Below are positions 1 to 8,900 of a DNA stretch of 64,000 nt, one piece after another. The first letter of the stretch is position 1. Each line of letters starts with the position of its first letter. The position numbers and the translations under genes are program-made. The notes under the pieces were generated by a model that did not search any database, was not told the origin of the DNA, and saw only the letters and a program-made list of their open reading frames with translations. This DNA is from Mucilaginibacter yixingensis (lineage in GTDB: Bacteria > Bacteroidota > Bacteroidia > Sphingobacteriales > Sphingobacteriaceae): positions 2,976,001-3,040,000 of the forward strand of contig NZ_CP160205.1 of the NCBI RefSeq assembly GCF_041080815.1, given 5' to 3'.

Positions 1-970
1 TTTCTACCGGTAATTCAAAGTGAATCAAGAATGGGATACCATTCAGATCCAGTTTCTCTTCTCCATCATTAACCACAATCAGCACACGTGTAGCGGCGTC
101 TTTAAACTCCTGCAGAGATGTAAAGCCATCCATCTCAAAAAACCACGGGTTTAACAAAGCAACTGTACATCGCTGGTGTTGTAAGTCTTTGTACAGTTTC
201 TCGGCCGTTGGGCGGGTGTTAACAAACAGCACCACTTTGGTAAACAGGTCTTCATCCTGCATAAACAGGTTCAACAGGTTCACTTTGGTGCCAAAGTTAG
301 GCAGCAAGTATAATATCTGCGGATGCGTATCAAACAGCGGCTCCCCTATTTCCTCAACCTCTACAGTGGCTGGTTGTTTCATAAAAGGCTGTATCATTCT
401 GTTTAAACGCTCATGCAATACTTCGGTAAAAACAAGATGCTGGCATTTAGGCATGCTATTAACCAGTTCGGTAACGGGTAGTTGCAACCCTTGTTTAACA
501 ATCAGTTCAGCATCATCAATAACCAGCAATTCTATTTTATTTAGATCCAGGCCAAGTTTAAGGTAGATGGCACGCGCCCTGTCTGGCGTTGCAACCACAA
601 TATCGGCCCCCTCTGCCATGGCATCCATCTGGGCTTCTATGCCCGGGGTAGCAAATAAGGGAACAATAGATAGCGTTTTATTTTTGTTTAACTGATCGAT
701 TTTAACAATAATCTCCTCCACCTTTTCTTTATCGGGTGCCAGTATCAAAACTTTCGGCACACCATCGGGCGTATAGTTAAACTTGTTAAGTGTGGCTAAT
801 ATATAGGTGGTGGTTTTGCCGCAACCTTCGGGGCCAACTACGATGACGTCTTGACCGCCGTTTATACGCGTCAACGTTTTTTGTTGGATTTCTTTAGGAG
901 CTACGAAACCTGCTTCATTTAAAGATTGTACCAACCCTTTTTTTAATTTGAACTTATCTAACCACGCCAT
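1..970 (-). CDS. DEAD-box RNA helicase-like protein, 3' end outside window
   Basis: A minus-strand frame opens at the ATG at 968-970 and stays open to the window edge, so the C-terminus is missing. The translation has the order of a DEAD-box helicase: a Q-motif-like start, Walker A GPEGCGKTT (about residues 45-53), ATPDRA (motif Ib type), the motif II region VIDDAEL, FTE in place of SAT, and the start of a second RecA domain (VVLFVNTRPTAEKL). Known family role: ATP-dependent remodelling of RNA duplexes or RNPs in the cytoplasm. Motif II reads DDAE rather than DEAD and motif III is not SAT, so ATPase activity may be altered. The family is clear; the RNA substrate is not. Confidence 0.85.
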   Translation of the reverse strand, partial: MAWLDKFKLKKGLVQSLNEAGFVAPKEIQQKTLTRINGGQDVIVVGPEGCGKTTTYILATLNKFNYTPDGVPKVLILAPDKEKVEEIIVKIDQLNKNKTLSIVPLFATPGIEAQMDAMAEGADIVVATPDRARAIYLKLGLDLNKIELLVIDDAELIVKQGLQLPVTELVNSMPKCQHLVFTEVLHERLNRMIQPFMKQPATVEVEEIGEPLFDTHPQILYLLPNFGTKVNLLNLFMQDEDLFTKVVLFVNTRPTAEKLYKDLQHQRCTVALLNPWFFEMDGFTSLQEFKDAATRVLIVVNDGEEKLDLNGIPFLIHFELPVE

Positions 971-1290
971 ATCTTATATTTTAAAAACCCCGGAGAGTCG
1001 GCAAATTTATCTCTTTTAAAGCGCATTCCCAGCTCCTTGTCTTAAAAATACACGGTGCCCAACCTGGAATTTCTTTAACAGAAAGACACATAAAACAAAA
1101 AGGAGATAGCTAAGTTTAGTTATCTCCTTTTGTGGAAGCGAGGGGATTGAGTTAGGCCAAATCAGCCTCTAGCATTTAGAAATGAAGATTTTTTTCTGTT
1201 GATCAAAGATTTGCTTGATGCGGTTGCGGCAATGGAAAAATCTGGCAATAGCGGTGATTAGTTGTATACTTGATGATTAACTTTATTGTC
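971..1290. other. intergenic stretch with a terminator and gene-remnant traces
   Basis: No full gene is visible. The stretch holds a strong hairpin at 1097-1131, a degenerate tRNA/tmRNA-tail-like sequence at 1132-1146, and an open frame at 1151-1261 (36 codons, no start) that reads like the end of a protein (its last residues are AAMEKSGNSGD). I cannot assign the last one; it may be a truncated gene end. Confidence 0.4.
1097..1131 (-). terminator. orphan Rho-independent terminator
   Basis: The arms AAAAAGGAGATA and TATCTCCTTTT pair, with further pairing in the loop. On the minus strand a T-rich run follows. No intact minus-strand gene lies directly upstream, and the helicase starts downstream of it. 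The hairpin follows a degenerate copy of an ssrA-like 3' end (1132-1146), the same order seen at 1789-1842 and at the real ssrA. Confidence 0.6.
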
Positions 1291-1770
1291 ATGAAAAAGC
1301 TTATTCTATTGATGTTCTTAATAGCTTCTTTAAAGTCGACTGCACAGACAAAAAAATCAGATGACATCCTGCTTCATGTATTGCGTTTAAATAAAATAGG
1401 AAAGGTATATAAATTTAATACTGAAGACAGCACTACAACCTATCTAAAATACCTTGGAAAACTTAACACTTCTAAATGGAAAACCTATAAAGTAATGACT
1501 TCCATTTGGATTTGGGGCTTGTCTCATCGTGCAACCAACAGGATATTAATTTATACTGATAAAAATCGTTATGTTGGAAATTATTATTTGACATTATCTA
1601 CTGACTTACCTAATTATATTAAAAACAATCAATTGATTTTTAATAATGTAGAGCCTGATTGCGATAGCCACCTGATAACTATTATTGATTTTAAGAAAGG
1701 TATACCAAAAGATTTTTTTCGCAAATGCAAAGGAGATAGCGGAGATATCTATTCTTTTTCTAAAGACTAA
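1291..1770 (+). CDS. hypothetical secreted protein
   Basis: A 159-residue protein from the ATG at 1291. An in-frame ATG at 1270 exists, but the later start puts a clean signal peptide at the N-terminus (MKKLILLMFLIASLK, cleavage near AQT). The remainder is lysine-, asparagine- and tyrosine-rich with no motif I recognise. Two cysteines lie near the C-terminus. Base composition is more AT-rich than the core genes around 30-60 kb, which fits an accessory gene. It probably acts in the periplasm or outside the cell. Confidence 0.6.
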   Translation: MKKLILLMFLIASLKSTAQTKKSDDILLHVLRLNKIGKVYKFNTEDSTTTYLKYLGKLNTSKWKTYKVMTSIWIWGLSHRATNRILIYTDKNRYVGNYYLTLSTDLPNYIKNNQLIFNNVEPDCDSHLITIIDFKKGIPKDFFRKCKGDSGDIYSFSKD

Positions 1771-1788
1771 TTTCCTTTAACAAAAAAA

Positions 1789-1818
1789 CCGTAAGCCAAA
1801 CATACGTTCAACTTACGG
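1789..1818 (-). terminator. orphan terminator downstream of an ssrA 3'-end copy
   Basis: CCGTAAG and CTTACGG pair across a 16-nt loop, and on the minus strand TTTTTTTG follows. It could serve the gene ending at 1770 on the plus strand, but the T-run is on the minus strand. There it lies just downstream of the 13-nt ssrA tail copy at 1830-1842. I infer that it was the native ssrA terminator before an insertion. Confidence 0.6.
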
Positions 1819-1829
1819 TAAGTAATTTT

Positions 1830-1842
1830 GTGGAGCCGGAGG
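1830..1842 (-). repeat. 13-nt copy of the ssrA 3' end (candidate left att site)
   Basis: GTGGAGCCGGAGG on the plus strand is identical to 29178-29190, which is the 3' acceptor strand plus discriminator of ssrA. Orientation is the same, so it is a direct repeat. It is followed on the minus strand by a terminator, as a real ssrA end would be. Confidence 0.6.
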
Positions 1843-1911
1843 TTCCTTTGGATGAAATGTCTTACTCAGCCGGTTGCAAATATTACAACTGTAAATTAAA
1901 CCTACTCCGCA

Positions 1912-3333
1912 ATGCTCAACAAAACCGTCAAGCTTTTTTTCTTGATCTTCTTAGTATGCCCAATTATGTCGCAGGCTCAACGCCCTAACCGGAGCTTGCT
2001 TCAAAATACCTTCTTTGATGAAAAAGTAACCATCCCGCAGCTAAAACTTACACCAGGAGGATTATCTCTGAAAAATACCAGCACAGTTGACAGTGTATGC
2101 CACATATTAGAAGCAACATGGGCAAAAGAGTCAAGTAAGTATTACAAAGATTATAGAAGCGATTACACTCCTGAACAATTTAATCAATTAGATGCTTACG
2201 TTTATTTGAGAAACATGATGGAAGTTGCTCAAACAATGTCTCTCCCTGATAATTGCTTAAGTCACCTCACCAAATATTATATGGTTCCCGCATTACAGCG
2301 CGACTATGAAACCATTAAGTCAAAACCCACTTTATCAAAATTAGAGCTGATCCACTCAGGATCATTAGGAAATACAATAACGTTGGGCACTAAACCTGAG
2401 ACAGATAGAGAAACATTTTACAAATGCTATGAACTATACAACAAATATGACGAACTGCTGCGGCAATTTGTTGCACTCCCAGATACAGCGATCTCAAACT
2501 ATGCAAAAAGTGTTTTAGACACTCAAGATGAGTTTTATTATGATATTAATGCTAGATATCAATTCTACCAAAATGACTTGGATAAGTCTGCAAAATTTTT
2601 GCTCGAAGGTTTGAATAATCACCGTTATTCTCGCAGACGAGTTTGGGGTATGACAAAACCTCTTGTCGAATCTTACAATGCCACAGGGCTTAGGGAAAAA
2701 AGTATTACTATTTTAAATGCATTACTATTAAACACCACACCAGATATAGTAAATCGAAATAGCCTTCGTAAGTTGTACCAAGAAACTGATCCAGAGAATG
2801 GCGAAGCGATCTACAATAATATTTTAGCTCAACAGGGAAACAGCTTTCGAAAAAACGGAAGAAAGATCAAGTTGCCTCTCCATTGGAAGTTCTTAGCGAA
2901 TCAGGTAACTCCTGAACGTTTAAAGAAAGCTAAATTTTTTCTGGTAGATGTATGGTCAACACATTGCGTCCCTTGCTTAGAAGAAATGCCGGAGTTAAAT
3001 AAATTATATAAGAAATATGCCGACCAGGAAGATATACTTTTTCTATCTATAAATGTGGATTTCAGTGAGAAAGGCAATATTGGGGATGTCAAGAAAACAG
3101 TTAAACGATTGGGCATTCATTTTCCTGTATTTTATGATAACCAGTTAAGCAAATTGCAGTCTCAATTAGCTGTTCAATCATTGCCATCAAAATCTATTAT
3201 AAACAAACAAGGTGAGCTATTTATAAAAAATGATGACTCCGAAATCACGCGTAATACTTTCGATCTTTTTTTCAAGGAGTATAGCAACATATCTAAATCG
3301 CCCGCCGATTCTCGGCCAGGGGCTTCTAAATAA
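1912..3333 (+). CDS. TlpA-like thioredoxin-fold protein with long N-terminal region
   Basis: A 473-residue exported protein: signal peptide (about 1-22, ending SQAQ), a helical N-terminal region of about 300 residues that I do not recognise, and a C-terminal TlpA/redoxin-type thioredoxin domain. The active site CVPC lies at about residues 352-355 within VDVWSTHCVPCLEEMP, and the cis-Pro loop is QSLPSKSI. The known family reduces disulfides of periplasmic proteins. In Bacteroidota such fusions are common near TonB-dependent transporters. It stands alone on the plus strand, opposite the PUL. Substrate unknown. Confidence 0.85.
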   Translation: MLNKTVKLFFLIFLVCPIMSQAQRPNRSLLQNTFFDEKVTIPQLKLTPGGLSLKNTSTVDSVCHILEATWAKESSKYYKDYRSDYTPEQFNQLDAYVYLRNMMEVAQTMSLPDNCLSHLTKYYMVPALQRDYETIKSKPTLSKLELIHSGSLGNTITLGTKPETDRETFYKCYELYNKYDELLRQFVALPDTAISNYAKSVLDTQDEFYYDINARYQFYQNDLDKSAKFLLEGLNNHRYSRRRVWGMTKPLVESYNATGLREKSITILNALLLNTTPDIVNRNSLRKLYQETDPENGEAIYNNILAQQGNSFRKNGRKIKLPLHWKFLANQVTPERLKKAKFFLVDVWSTHCVPCLEEMPELNKLYKKYADQEDILFLSINVDFSEKGNIGDVKKTVKRLGIHFPVFYDNQLSKLQSQLAVQSLPSKSIINKQGELFIKNDDSEITRNTFDLFFKEYSNISKSPADSRPGASK

Positions 3334-3457
3334 AAGAAAACTGTTTGATTTGATTTAGCTTCTAAATGTGAATAATTCACATAAAACTGGAAAGATCAAA
3401 GCCAACAGAATACAACCATAAGCTCTAATTGATCAAATATCAGAGACGATACCACCG

Positions 3458-3607
3458 CTATTTGTGCGCCTTAAGATGTAACCAATGACTGGAAAGCCAA
3501 AGCAAGATCCATAAAAAAATTAGCGCTATTACATAAAACAGTCGCTTCTTGTTCCATACAACTTTACCTCGAGAAGAACTTAAATAATTCCTTTCTTGCT
3601 GGTTCAT
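3458..3607 (-). CDS. possible 49-residue single-span membrane protein
   Basis: An open frame from the ATG at 3605-3607 to the TAG at 3458-3460. A basic N-terminal half (RGKVVWNKKR) is followed by one hydrophobic helix (FYVIALIFLWILLWL) and a short histidine/lysine-rich tail. The composition is that of a small inner-membrane protein, positive side in. There is no homologue I can name and no clear promoter. It lies in the otherwise empty gap 3334-3762. Confidence 0.35.
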   Translation of the reverse strand: MNQQERNYLSSSRGKVVWNKKRLFYVIALIFLWILLWLSSHWLHLKAHK

Positions 3608-3687
3608 TACCTATTGAGATGGATAATAATGGATGATGATGGACAAATATGCTAAAAACAATAATGATTTTTATCTGTGCATAACAA

Positions 3688-3729
3688 AAATACAAAAGTG
3701 TGGGACTAAAACCCCACACTTTTGTATTT
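3688..3729. terminator. 17-bp perfect inverted repeat upstream of the XRE gene
   Basis: The arms at 3688-3704 and 3713-3729 (core ACAAAAGTGTGGG) pair perfectly around an 8-nt loop. T-rich sequence follows on the plus strand and A-rich sequence precedes, so it can act as a bidirectional terminator. Its place 33 nt before the XRE start also allows an operator role. Confidence 0.55.
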
Positions 3730-3741
3730 CATTTTTTTGAA

Positions 3742-3764
3742 ATTCCCGGCTTTTAGCGGGGAAT
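3742..3764 (+). promoter_or_regulatory. imperfect inverted repeat overlapping the XRE start codon
   Basis: ATTCCCGGC (3742-3750) and GCGGGGAAT (3756-3764) pair at 8 of 9 positions around TTTTA. The right arm ends inside the ATG (3763-3765). It could be an autoregulatory operator or an RNA hairpin that hides the start codon. Inference only. Confidence 0.4.
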
Positions 3765-3987
3765 GTCTGAAGAAACAAGGAAGCAGCAATTGATCTTATT
3801 GGGGAAGCACCTCGAAGCCTTGAGAAAAAGACAGGATCTATCTTTTCGCAAAATGGCACAGAGATGCGAGATCGATGCAAGTGATATCAGACGATACGAA
3901 AATGGCGAGATCAACATGAGCTTTTTTACTTTGCTGGAATTAGCTAAAGGGCTAGATATCCCGTTAAAAGAATTAATGACCTTTTGA
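3763..3987 (+). CDS. XRE-family helix-turn-helix regulator
   Basis: A 74-residue protein that is almost only an HTH_3 domain: LGKHLEALRKRQDLSFRKMAQ (helices 1-2), CEIDASDIRRYENGEIN (recognition helix and the typical YE-G turn), then a helix with LLELAKGLDIP. Family role: DNA-binding repressor or activator, usually dimeric. There is no sensor domain, so it would respond through a partner or by dosage. Two inverted repeats lie directly upstream, one overlapping the start. Such small XRE proteins are common on mobile DNA, in line with its place in the candidate island. Confidence 0.85.
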   Translation: MSEETRKQQLILLGKHLEALRKRQDLSFRKMAQRCEIDASDIRRYENGEINMSFFTLLELAKGLDIPLKELMTF

Positions 3988-4067
3988 ATGCTCAGTTCTG
4001 GCAATCAATAAATTCTCTCACTTATCAGCATTGCATCATAATCAATCCTTTTACAATCCATTATAAA

Positions 4068-4089
4068 CATGAACTTTAACAAGTTCATG
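4068..4089. repeat. 9-bp perfect inverted repeat
   Basis: CATGAACTT, TAAC, then AAGTTCATG. It lies 81 nt after the XRE gene and has no T-run, so it is more likely a protein-binding site or fossil than a terminator. It could be a target of the XRE regulator. Confidence 0.35.
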
Positions 4090-4156
4090 CAATGTGGGAA
4101 TGATTAATCATGTAGGAACATTTAACCTTATAGAGCTTATATTTGGTTAACTTAAA

Positions 4157-4194
4157 AGCAAAATGGGAAATACCGTCGCATTCCCCATTTTGCT
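4157..4194 (-). terminator. terminator of the sigma/fecR/susC/susD locus
   Basis: AGCAAAATGGG and CCCATTTTGCT form an 11-bp perfect stem 20 nt past the susD stop. On the minus strand TTTTAAG follows. It closes the PUL transcript. Confidence 0.6.
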
Positions 4195-4213
4195 ATATTT
4201 AGTTATTTTTTAA

Positions 4214-5923
4214 CTAATAACCTGTATTCTGCGGATAGCCTTCCGAATCGCGATCAATTACAATTTGTGGAATAGGTCGCAAATAGTATTTATCTAATAT
4301 CCCACCAGGATTGGCCTGTTTTGTAAGGATATTATTTTGAAACGCGCGGTCAAGTTTATGGGTACGCTTCAAATCGAACCACCTTTTATACTCACCCTCC
4401 AATTCGCGGGCTCTTTCATCCAGAATGAAATCAATATTAACGTCAGCAGCGGTGATCTGCATATTCTGCCCTGCGATAGTAGCACGAGCACGAACCACAT
4501 TAATCCTATCTGCAGCAGTAGCTGTTTGACCCAACTTAAAGTAAGCTTCAGCAGCGATCAAATAAGTTTCGGCAAGTCTGAAAATAAATATATCCCGGCT
4601 GCTGGTATACTGCCCCGACTGTGCACCTGGCAGTAAGGCGTTGGGATCGTAGAATTTACCGACCATAGGCCATTTTTCGGCTCCGCCGATATTATTGAAA
4701 TCCTGTTTCCATCGTGGGAATGTGATAATTTCGACATTGGGGTTGGCCGTTTTGAGTGCAATCGAATCAGCGGCAGTAAACGGTCGATCCCATTTTGGAA
4801 AGTAAAAACGTAGATCTCCTTTTTTAACAGGCTTACCGTTCAATGTAGCATCGGTAACTGCGTAAAACTGACTGATAAATGTGCCGTCGTAACGTGCGTC
4901 CTTGGTAGTGTTAAAAAGAGTATACAGATATTGCGTAGGCATATAATCTGCAATACGGCGACCATAGGTCTGATCACCCTCTGTAAATCCCGGTTCTTTA
5001 TACAATCTCCAGCCAAACAGAATATTCTGGTCGTTGCCTACGCTGTTAGTGGTAACTGTATTTTTTTGCAGGCTAGTTGGATCATATTGAATTGACCAGA
5101 TGATCTCTTTACTTTTTTGGTTCGATGGATTGAATACATCCGTATAATTAGGTAGCAGACTGTAAGTACCACTATTAATAACCTGATCTGCATATTGCGC
5201 AGCTTTAGTAAAGTCATCGGCATTACCGTATGACTTATAGCCTCTCGTTAAATAGATCAACGCAAGTAATTGCTTAACTGCCCCCTGCGTAACCCGGCCA
5301 AAATCAGCCGTGGTAACATCAACGCTATTCAGCGCGGTCGTCAAATCCGAGATGATAAAATCGTAAACATACTGTTCTTTTCCTGGCGAGAAGTGCGTAA
5401 TTACAGTATTGATCTCATCCTTCACTATTGGCACTCCGCCAAAGTTTTCTGCCAATATGTAATAATAATAAGCCCTGATAAAGCTAGCCTCACCAATGCG
5501 TTTTTTTGCCAAAGCAGGATCTATGCCGGGAATTGACGCACCACGGTTGATGGCGGTATTACAACGCTGAATTCCACTATAACAAGCCGAAAACACCGAA
5601 CTTACCCCTGAATTGTCAGCTGCCAATGTTGTATATTCATTCAAGCCAATAGCTCGGGTCTGGCGATCCCCCAAAGTTCCGCTGATGGCTTCCTGATCGC
5701 CACGGGTAGTTAGATCCGTACCATATTCAAAAAGATAAGGATCGTTGTCATAGATTCCGCGCAGCGAACCGTAGCATGAATTGATCAAGGATTCATAACC
5801 CTTGGTATCTGTATAATAATTGGTACTCGTGATACCGCCGAGATTCTCCTCCTGCAGGAACTTTTTACATGAAAAGTTAGCTACAATTAGGAATAATGAG
5901 ATTATGGTAATAAATTTTTTCAT
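4214..5923 (-). CDS. susD: SusD/RagB-family outer-membrane nutrient-binding lipoprotein
   Basis: 569 residues. A lipoprotein signal ends ANFSC with Cys19, so the protein is anchored in the outer membrane and surface exposed. The family features are an N-terminal SusD-like helical region, the FRLAETYLIAAEAYFKLG helix (TPR part), INVVRARA, and the C-terminal LDERARELEGEYKRWFDLKR, ending in NPGGILDKYYLRPIP and QNTGY. SusD partners with SusC to bind oligosaccharide and lid the transporter. It lies 17 nt downstream of the SusC gene. The full length is normal. Substrate is inferred from neighbours (GH51, GH31) as an arabinose- or xylose-containing glycan. Confidence 0.95.
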   Translation of the reverse strand: MKKFITIISLFLIVANFSCKKFLQEENLGGITSTNYYTDTKGYESLINSCYGSLRGIYDNDPYLFEYGTDLTTRGDQEAISGTLGDRQTRAIGLNEYTTLAADNSGVSSVFSACYSGIQRCNTAINRGASIPGIDPALAKKRIGEASFIRAYYYYILAENFGGVPIVKDEINTVITHFSPGKEQYVYDFIISDLTTALNSVDVTTADFGRVTQGAVKQLLALIYLTRGYKSYGNADDFTKAAQYADQVINSGTYSLLPNYTDVFNPSNQKSKEIIWSIQYDPTSLQKNTVTTNSVGNDQNILFGWRLYKEPGFTEGDQTYGRRIADYMPTQYLYTLFNTTKDARYDGTFISQFYAVTDATLNGKPVKKGDLRFYFPKWDRPFTAADSIALKTANPNVEIITFPRWKQDFNNIGGAEKWPMVGKFYDPNALLPGAQSGQYTSSRDIFIFRLAETYLIAAEAYFKLGQTATAADRINVVRARATIAGQNMQITAADVNIDFILDERARELEGEYKRWFDLKRTHKLDRAFQNNILTKQANPGGILDKYYLRPIPQIVIDRDSEGYPQNTGY

Positions 5924-5940
5924 TGTTTGTGCCCTCCTAA

Positions 5941-8900
5941 TTAAAATCCAAGATTTATGCCTATAAGGTATGCTGCGGTACTAACGCCTATACCATAAGT
6001 GTTTTGTGACGCCCATTCAGGGTCAAATCCGTCATACTTTGTAAACAGGAACGGATTACTTGCGGTGGCATAAACCCTCAAACTGCTAATTTTGGCACGT
6101 TTCAGCAGCTTAGCTGGAAATGTGTAGCCCAAAGTGATATTATTAATGCGCGTAAAGTCGAGCTTACGATATTGCGGGATGGTTGAGTACGGGCCTGGAT
6201 TTCCGGGCTGCCACCAAGTGTTTGATGGGTTGGTTGCGGTCCAGTAAGGCTTGTACATTTGATTATAATTCTGATTAAAATTCAGGAAGGTTGCATCATA
6301 ACTGCTTGTAACCATCTCGCCGCGGCGGGTATAAACTAAAACATAAAGGTCTAGGTTTCCATATTTGAAGGTATTCCCTATTGAACCATCCCATTTTGGT
6401 GTTTTTTGCCCCAGTATAGCCTTATCATTGGCGTTAATTACCCCATTACCGTCCAGATCTTTAACCCGGATCTGTCCTGGTTTCTGGTTGTATTTTGCGG
6501 CCAAAGCGGCGTCGCTGGTCTGCCAGATCCCGTCGAAAACATAATCGTAATTAACCTGTACTGGCTGTCCGATAAACAATAGGCTGCCTACATCGTTCTT
6601 GGTACCGCCATAAATTGATAACAACTTGTTGTTACTAACCTGCAATGCAAAATCTGTCCGCCACTGGAATTTCTTGGTCTGAATGTTTATCGTATTCAAA
6701 CCGACCTCAATACCCTGGTTACGCATCTGGCCCACGTTGGCCGAAACAGAGGTAAAGCCCGTTTCCGGCGGCAATTGACGGCTGAACAGGATATTTTGTA
6801 TGGTGCGCGAATAAGCATCGACCGATCCTGAAATACGGCTGTTAAACAAGCTGAAGTCTACACCGAGGTTCCATTCACGAGTTGTTTCCCAAGTTAGGTC
6901 TTGATTAGCCAACTGTCCCGGAGCATAACCATTGGCCAGCACGCCGCCAAAATCGTAGTAAGTCTGTCCTAGGTTCGCCTGAGTTGAATAAGCGGCAATA
7001 CGGTCATTACCGGTAGAGCCGTAACTCAATCTTAACTTCAGGTCGTTAACCGTCGGCATTTTCTTCATGAAATCTTCCTGGGATATGCGCCAGGCGGCTG
7101 AAGCCGATGGGAAAAAGCCCCACTGGTGACCAACTGCGAAGTGCGAAGAACCGTCATAACGACCGGTGGCAGTAAACAGGTATTTGTCTTTGTAATTATA
7201 ATTTACACGGCCGGTAAATGATGCCAGAGTATATTTGGTATAACTGGAGCCATATGCAAGCACGCTGCCCCCCGATCCCAAGTTGTACCACAAAGATTTA
7301 TAAGGCAGTCCCGATGCTGTGATATTGCTTGTCTCCGTGCGTTCCGACTGCATACTCTGGATAACGGTACCGGTGATATGATGGTCTCCGAACTGTTTAT
7401 CATAAGTAGCCTGGTTGTCCCACACCCAGGAGAAAAAGTCGTTCGTGTTATTTTGTGCCTGCGTGGGAACGCTACCACCAACACTTTGCTTACTTAGCGG
7501 GCCATAATAGATACCGTTTCTGGTGGCCACGTAATTTGGAGAGATCGTAGATTTTACAGTCAGCTCCGTAATGGGCTGAAACTGTACATACAAATTTCCA
7601 AAAGTATGCATTACGCGTTGCTGCCGTAATTCGTTTTGCTGATCGAAAAAGGGGTTTGTAACTGCATCGTTATTAAACACCCTAAATACCGGATTGCCAC
7701 TGGCATCATAAGGGTAGGTGATCGACGGCAAGCGATAGCTGGAACGCAGTGCTTCGGAGCTTCCCTGATCTGTCAACGCCTGCACCAGGTAAAGATTTAA
7801 ACCTGCTTTCCATTGATCGGTGATCTGCCGGTCCACGTTGCCTCTAAGGCTATATTTTTTATAGTTCTCTGGGGCAACGTTCCCATCTTCCTGATTTAAC
7901 CCTGCACTGACCGAAAAACGTGTTTTTTCGTCGCCGCCGGCAGCGGTCACATTATGGTTCATCTGAACAGCATTTTTGAGCACTAGATCCGGCCAGTTGG
8001 TATTAACACCGTTGTTGTAGTTAGCGATCAGGTCAGAAGATAAGATATCGGACAGCACGATACTCCTTCCGTTAGCACGATTTTGCTCGGTCCGGAAATC
8101 CACATATTGCTGACTATTCATCATCTGGGGTAAATGTATAGGTACTTTGGTACCTACATAAGAATCAAAAGTGAGTTGGGTCTTTCCCGCCTTGCCACGT
8201 TTAGTGGTTACGATCACTACGCCTTTTGCACCACGTGAGCCATAGATCGAAGCCGCAGATGCGTCTTTCAGTACATCTATTTTTTCAATATCGGCAGGAT
8301 TTAGATCGTTTAAACCGCTGGTGGTAGGGATTCCGTCGATGACATAAAGTGGCTCATTGGATACATTTCCGATGGAGTGTACACCACGCACCGTAACGCT
8401 GTAGCCGGCTCCCGGTTTACCCACGTTTTTGATCACTGTTGCTCCGGGAACTTGCCCCTGTAAAGCGGCTGTCGGATCGGTAACCGCAAGGCGTGTGATC
8501 TGATTTGAATTAACCGAGGCTATTGCCGTTGTAACGTCCGCTTTCTTCTGGGTACCATAACCAACTACAACTACCTCGTTCAGATTTTTTGCGGTAGGTT
8601 TCATTTTGACTGTAAATATGTTCTTCCCGTCTACAGGTACATCTTGCGTATCATAACCGACAAATGAAACCGTCAGCACGGCATTGCCCGGGACATTGAT
8701 ATGAAAGACACCATTTAGATCGGTCGACACAGCTCCAGCCGTCGTCCCTTTTATCGTAACGGTAACGCCGATCAACGGCTGATCATTTTCGTCCAAAACA
8801 GTTCCCGTGACTTTCGTATCCGCAACGGTTTCACCTTTCGGTATAATGACGATCAGATTGTTTTCCAGTTTTTGATAGGTGTAAGGGGTATTAACTAACA

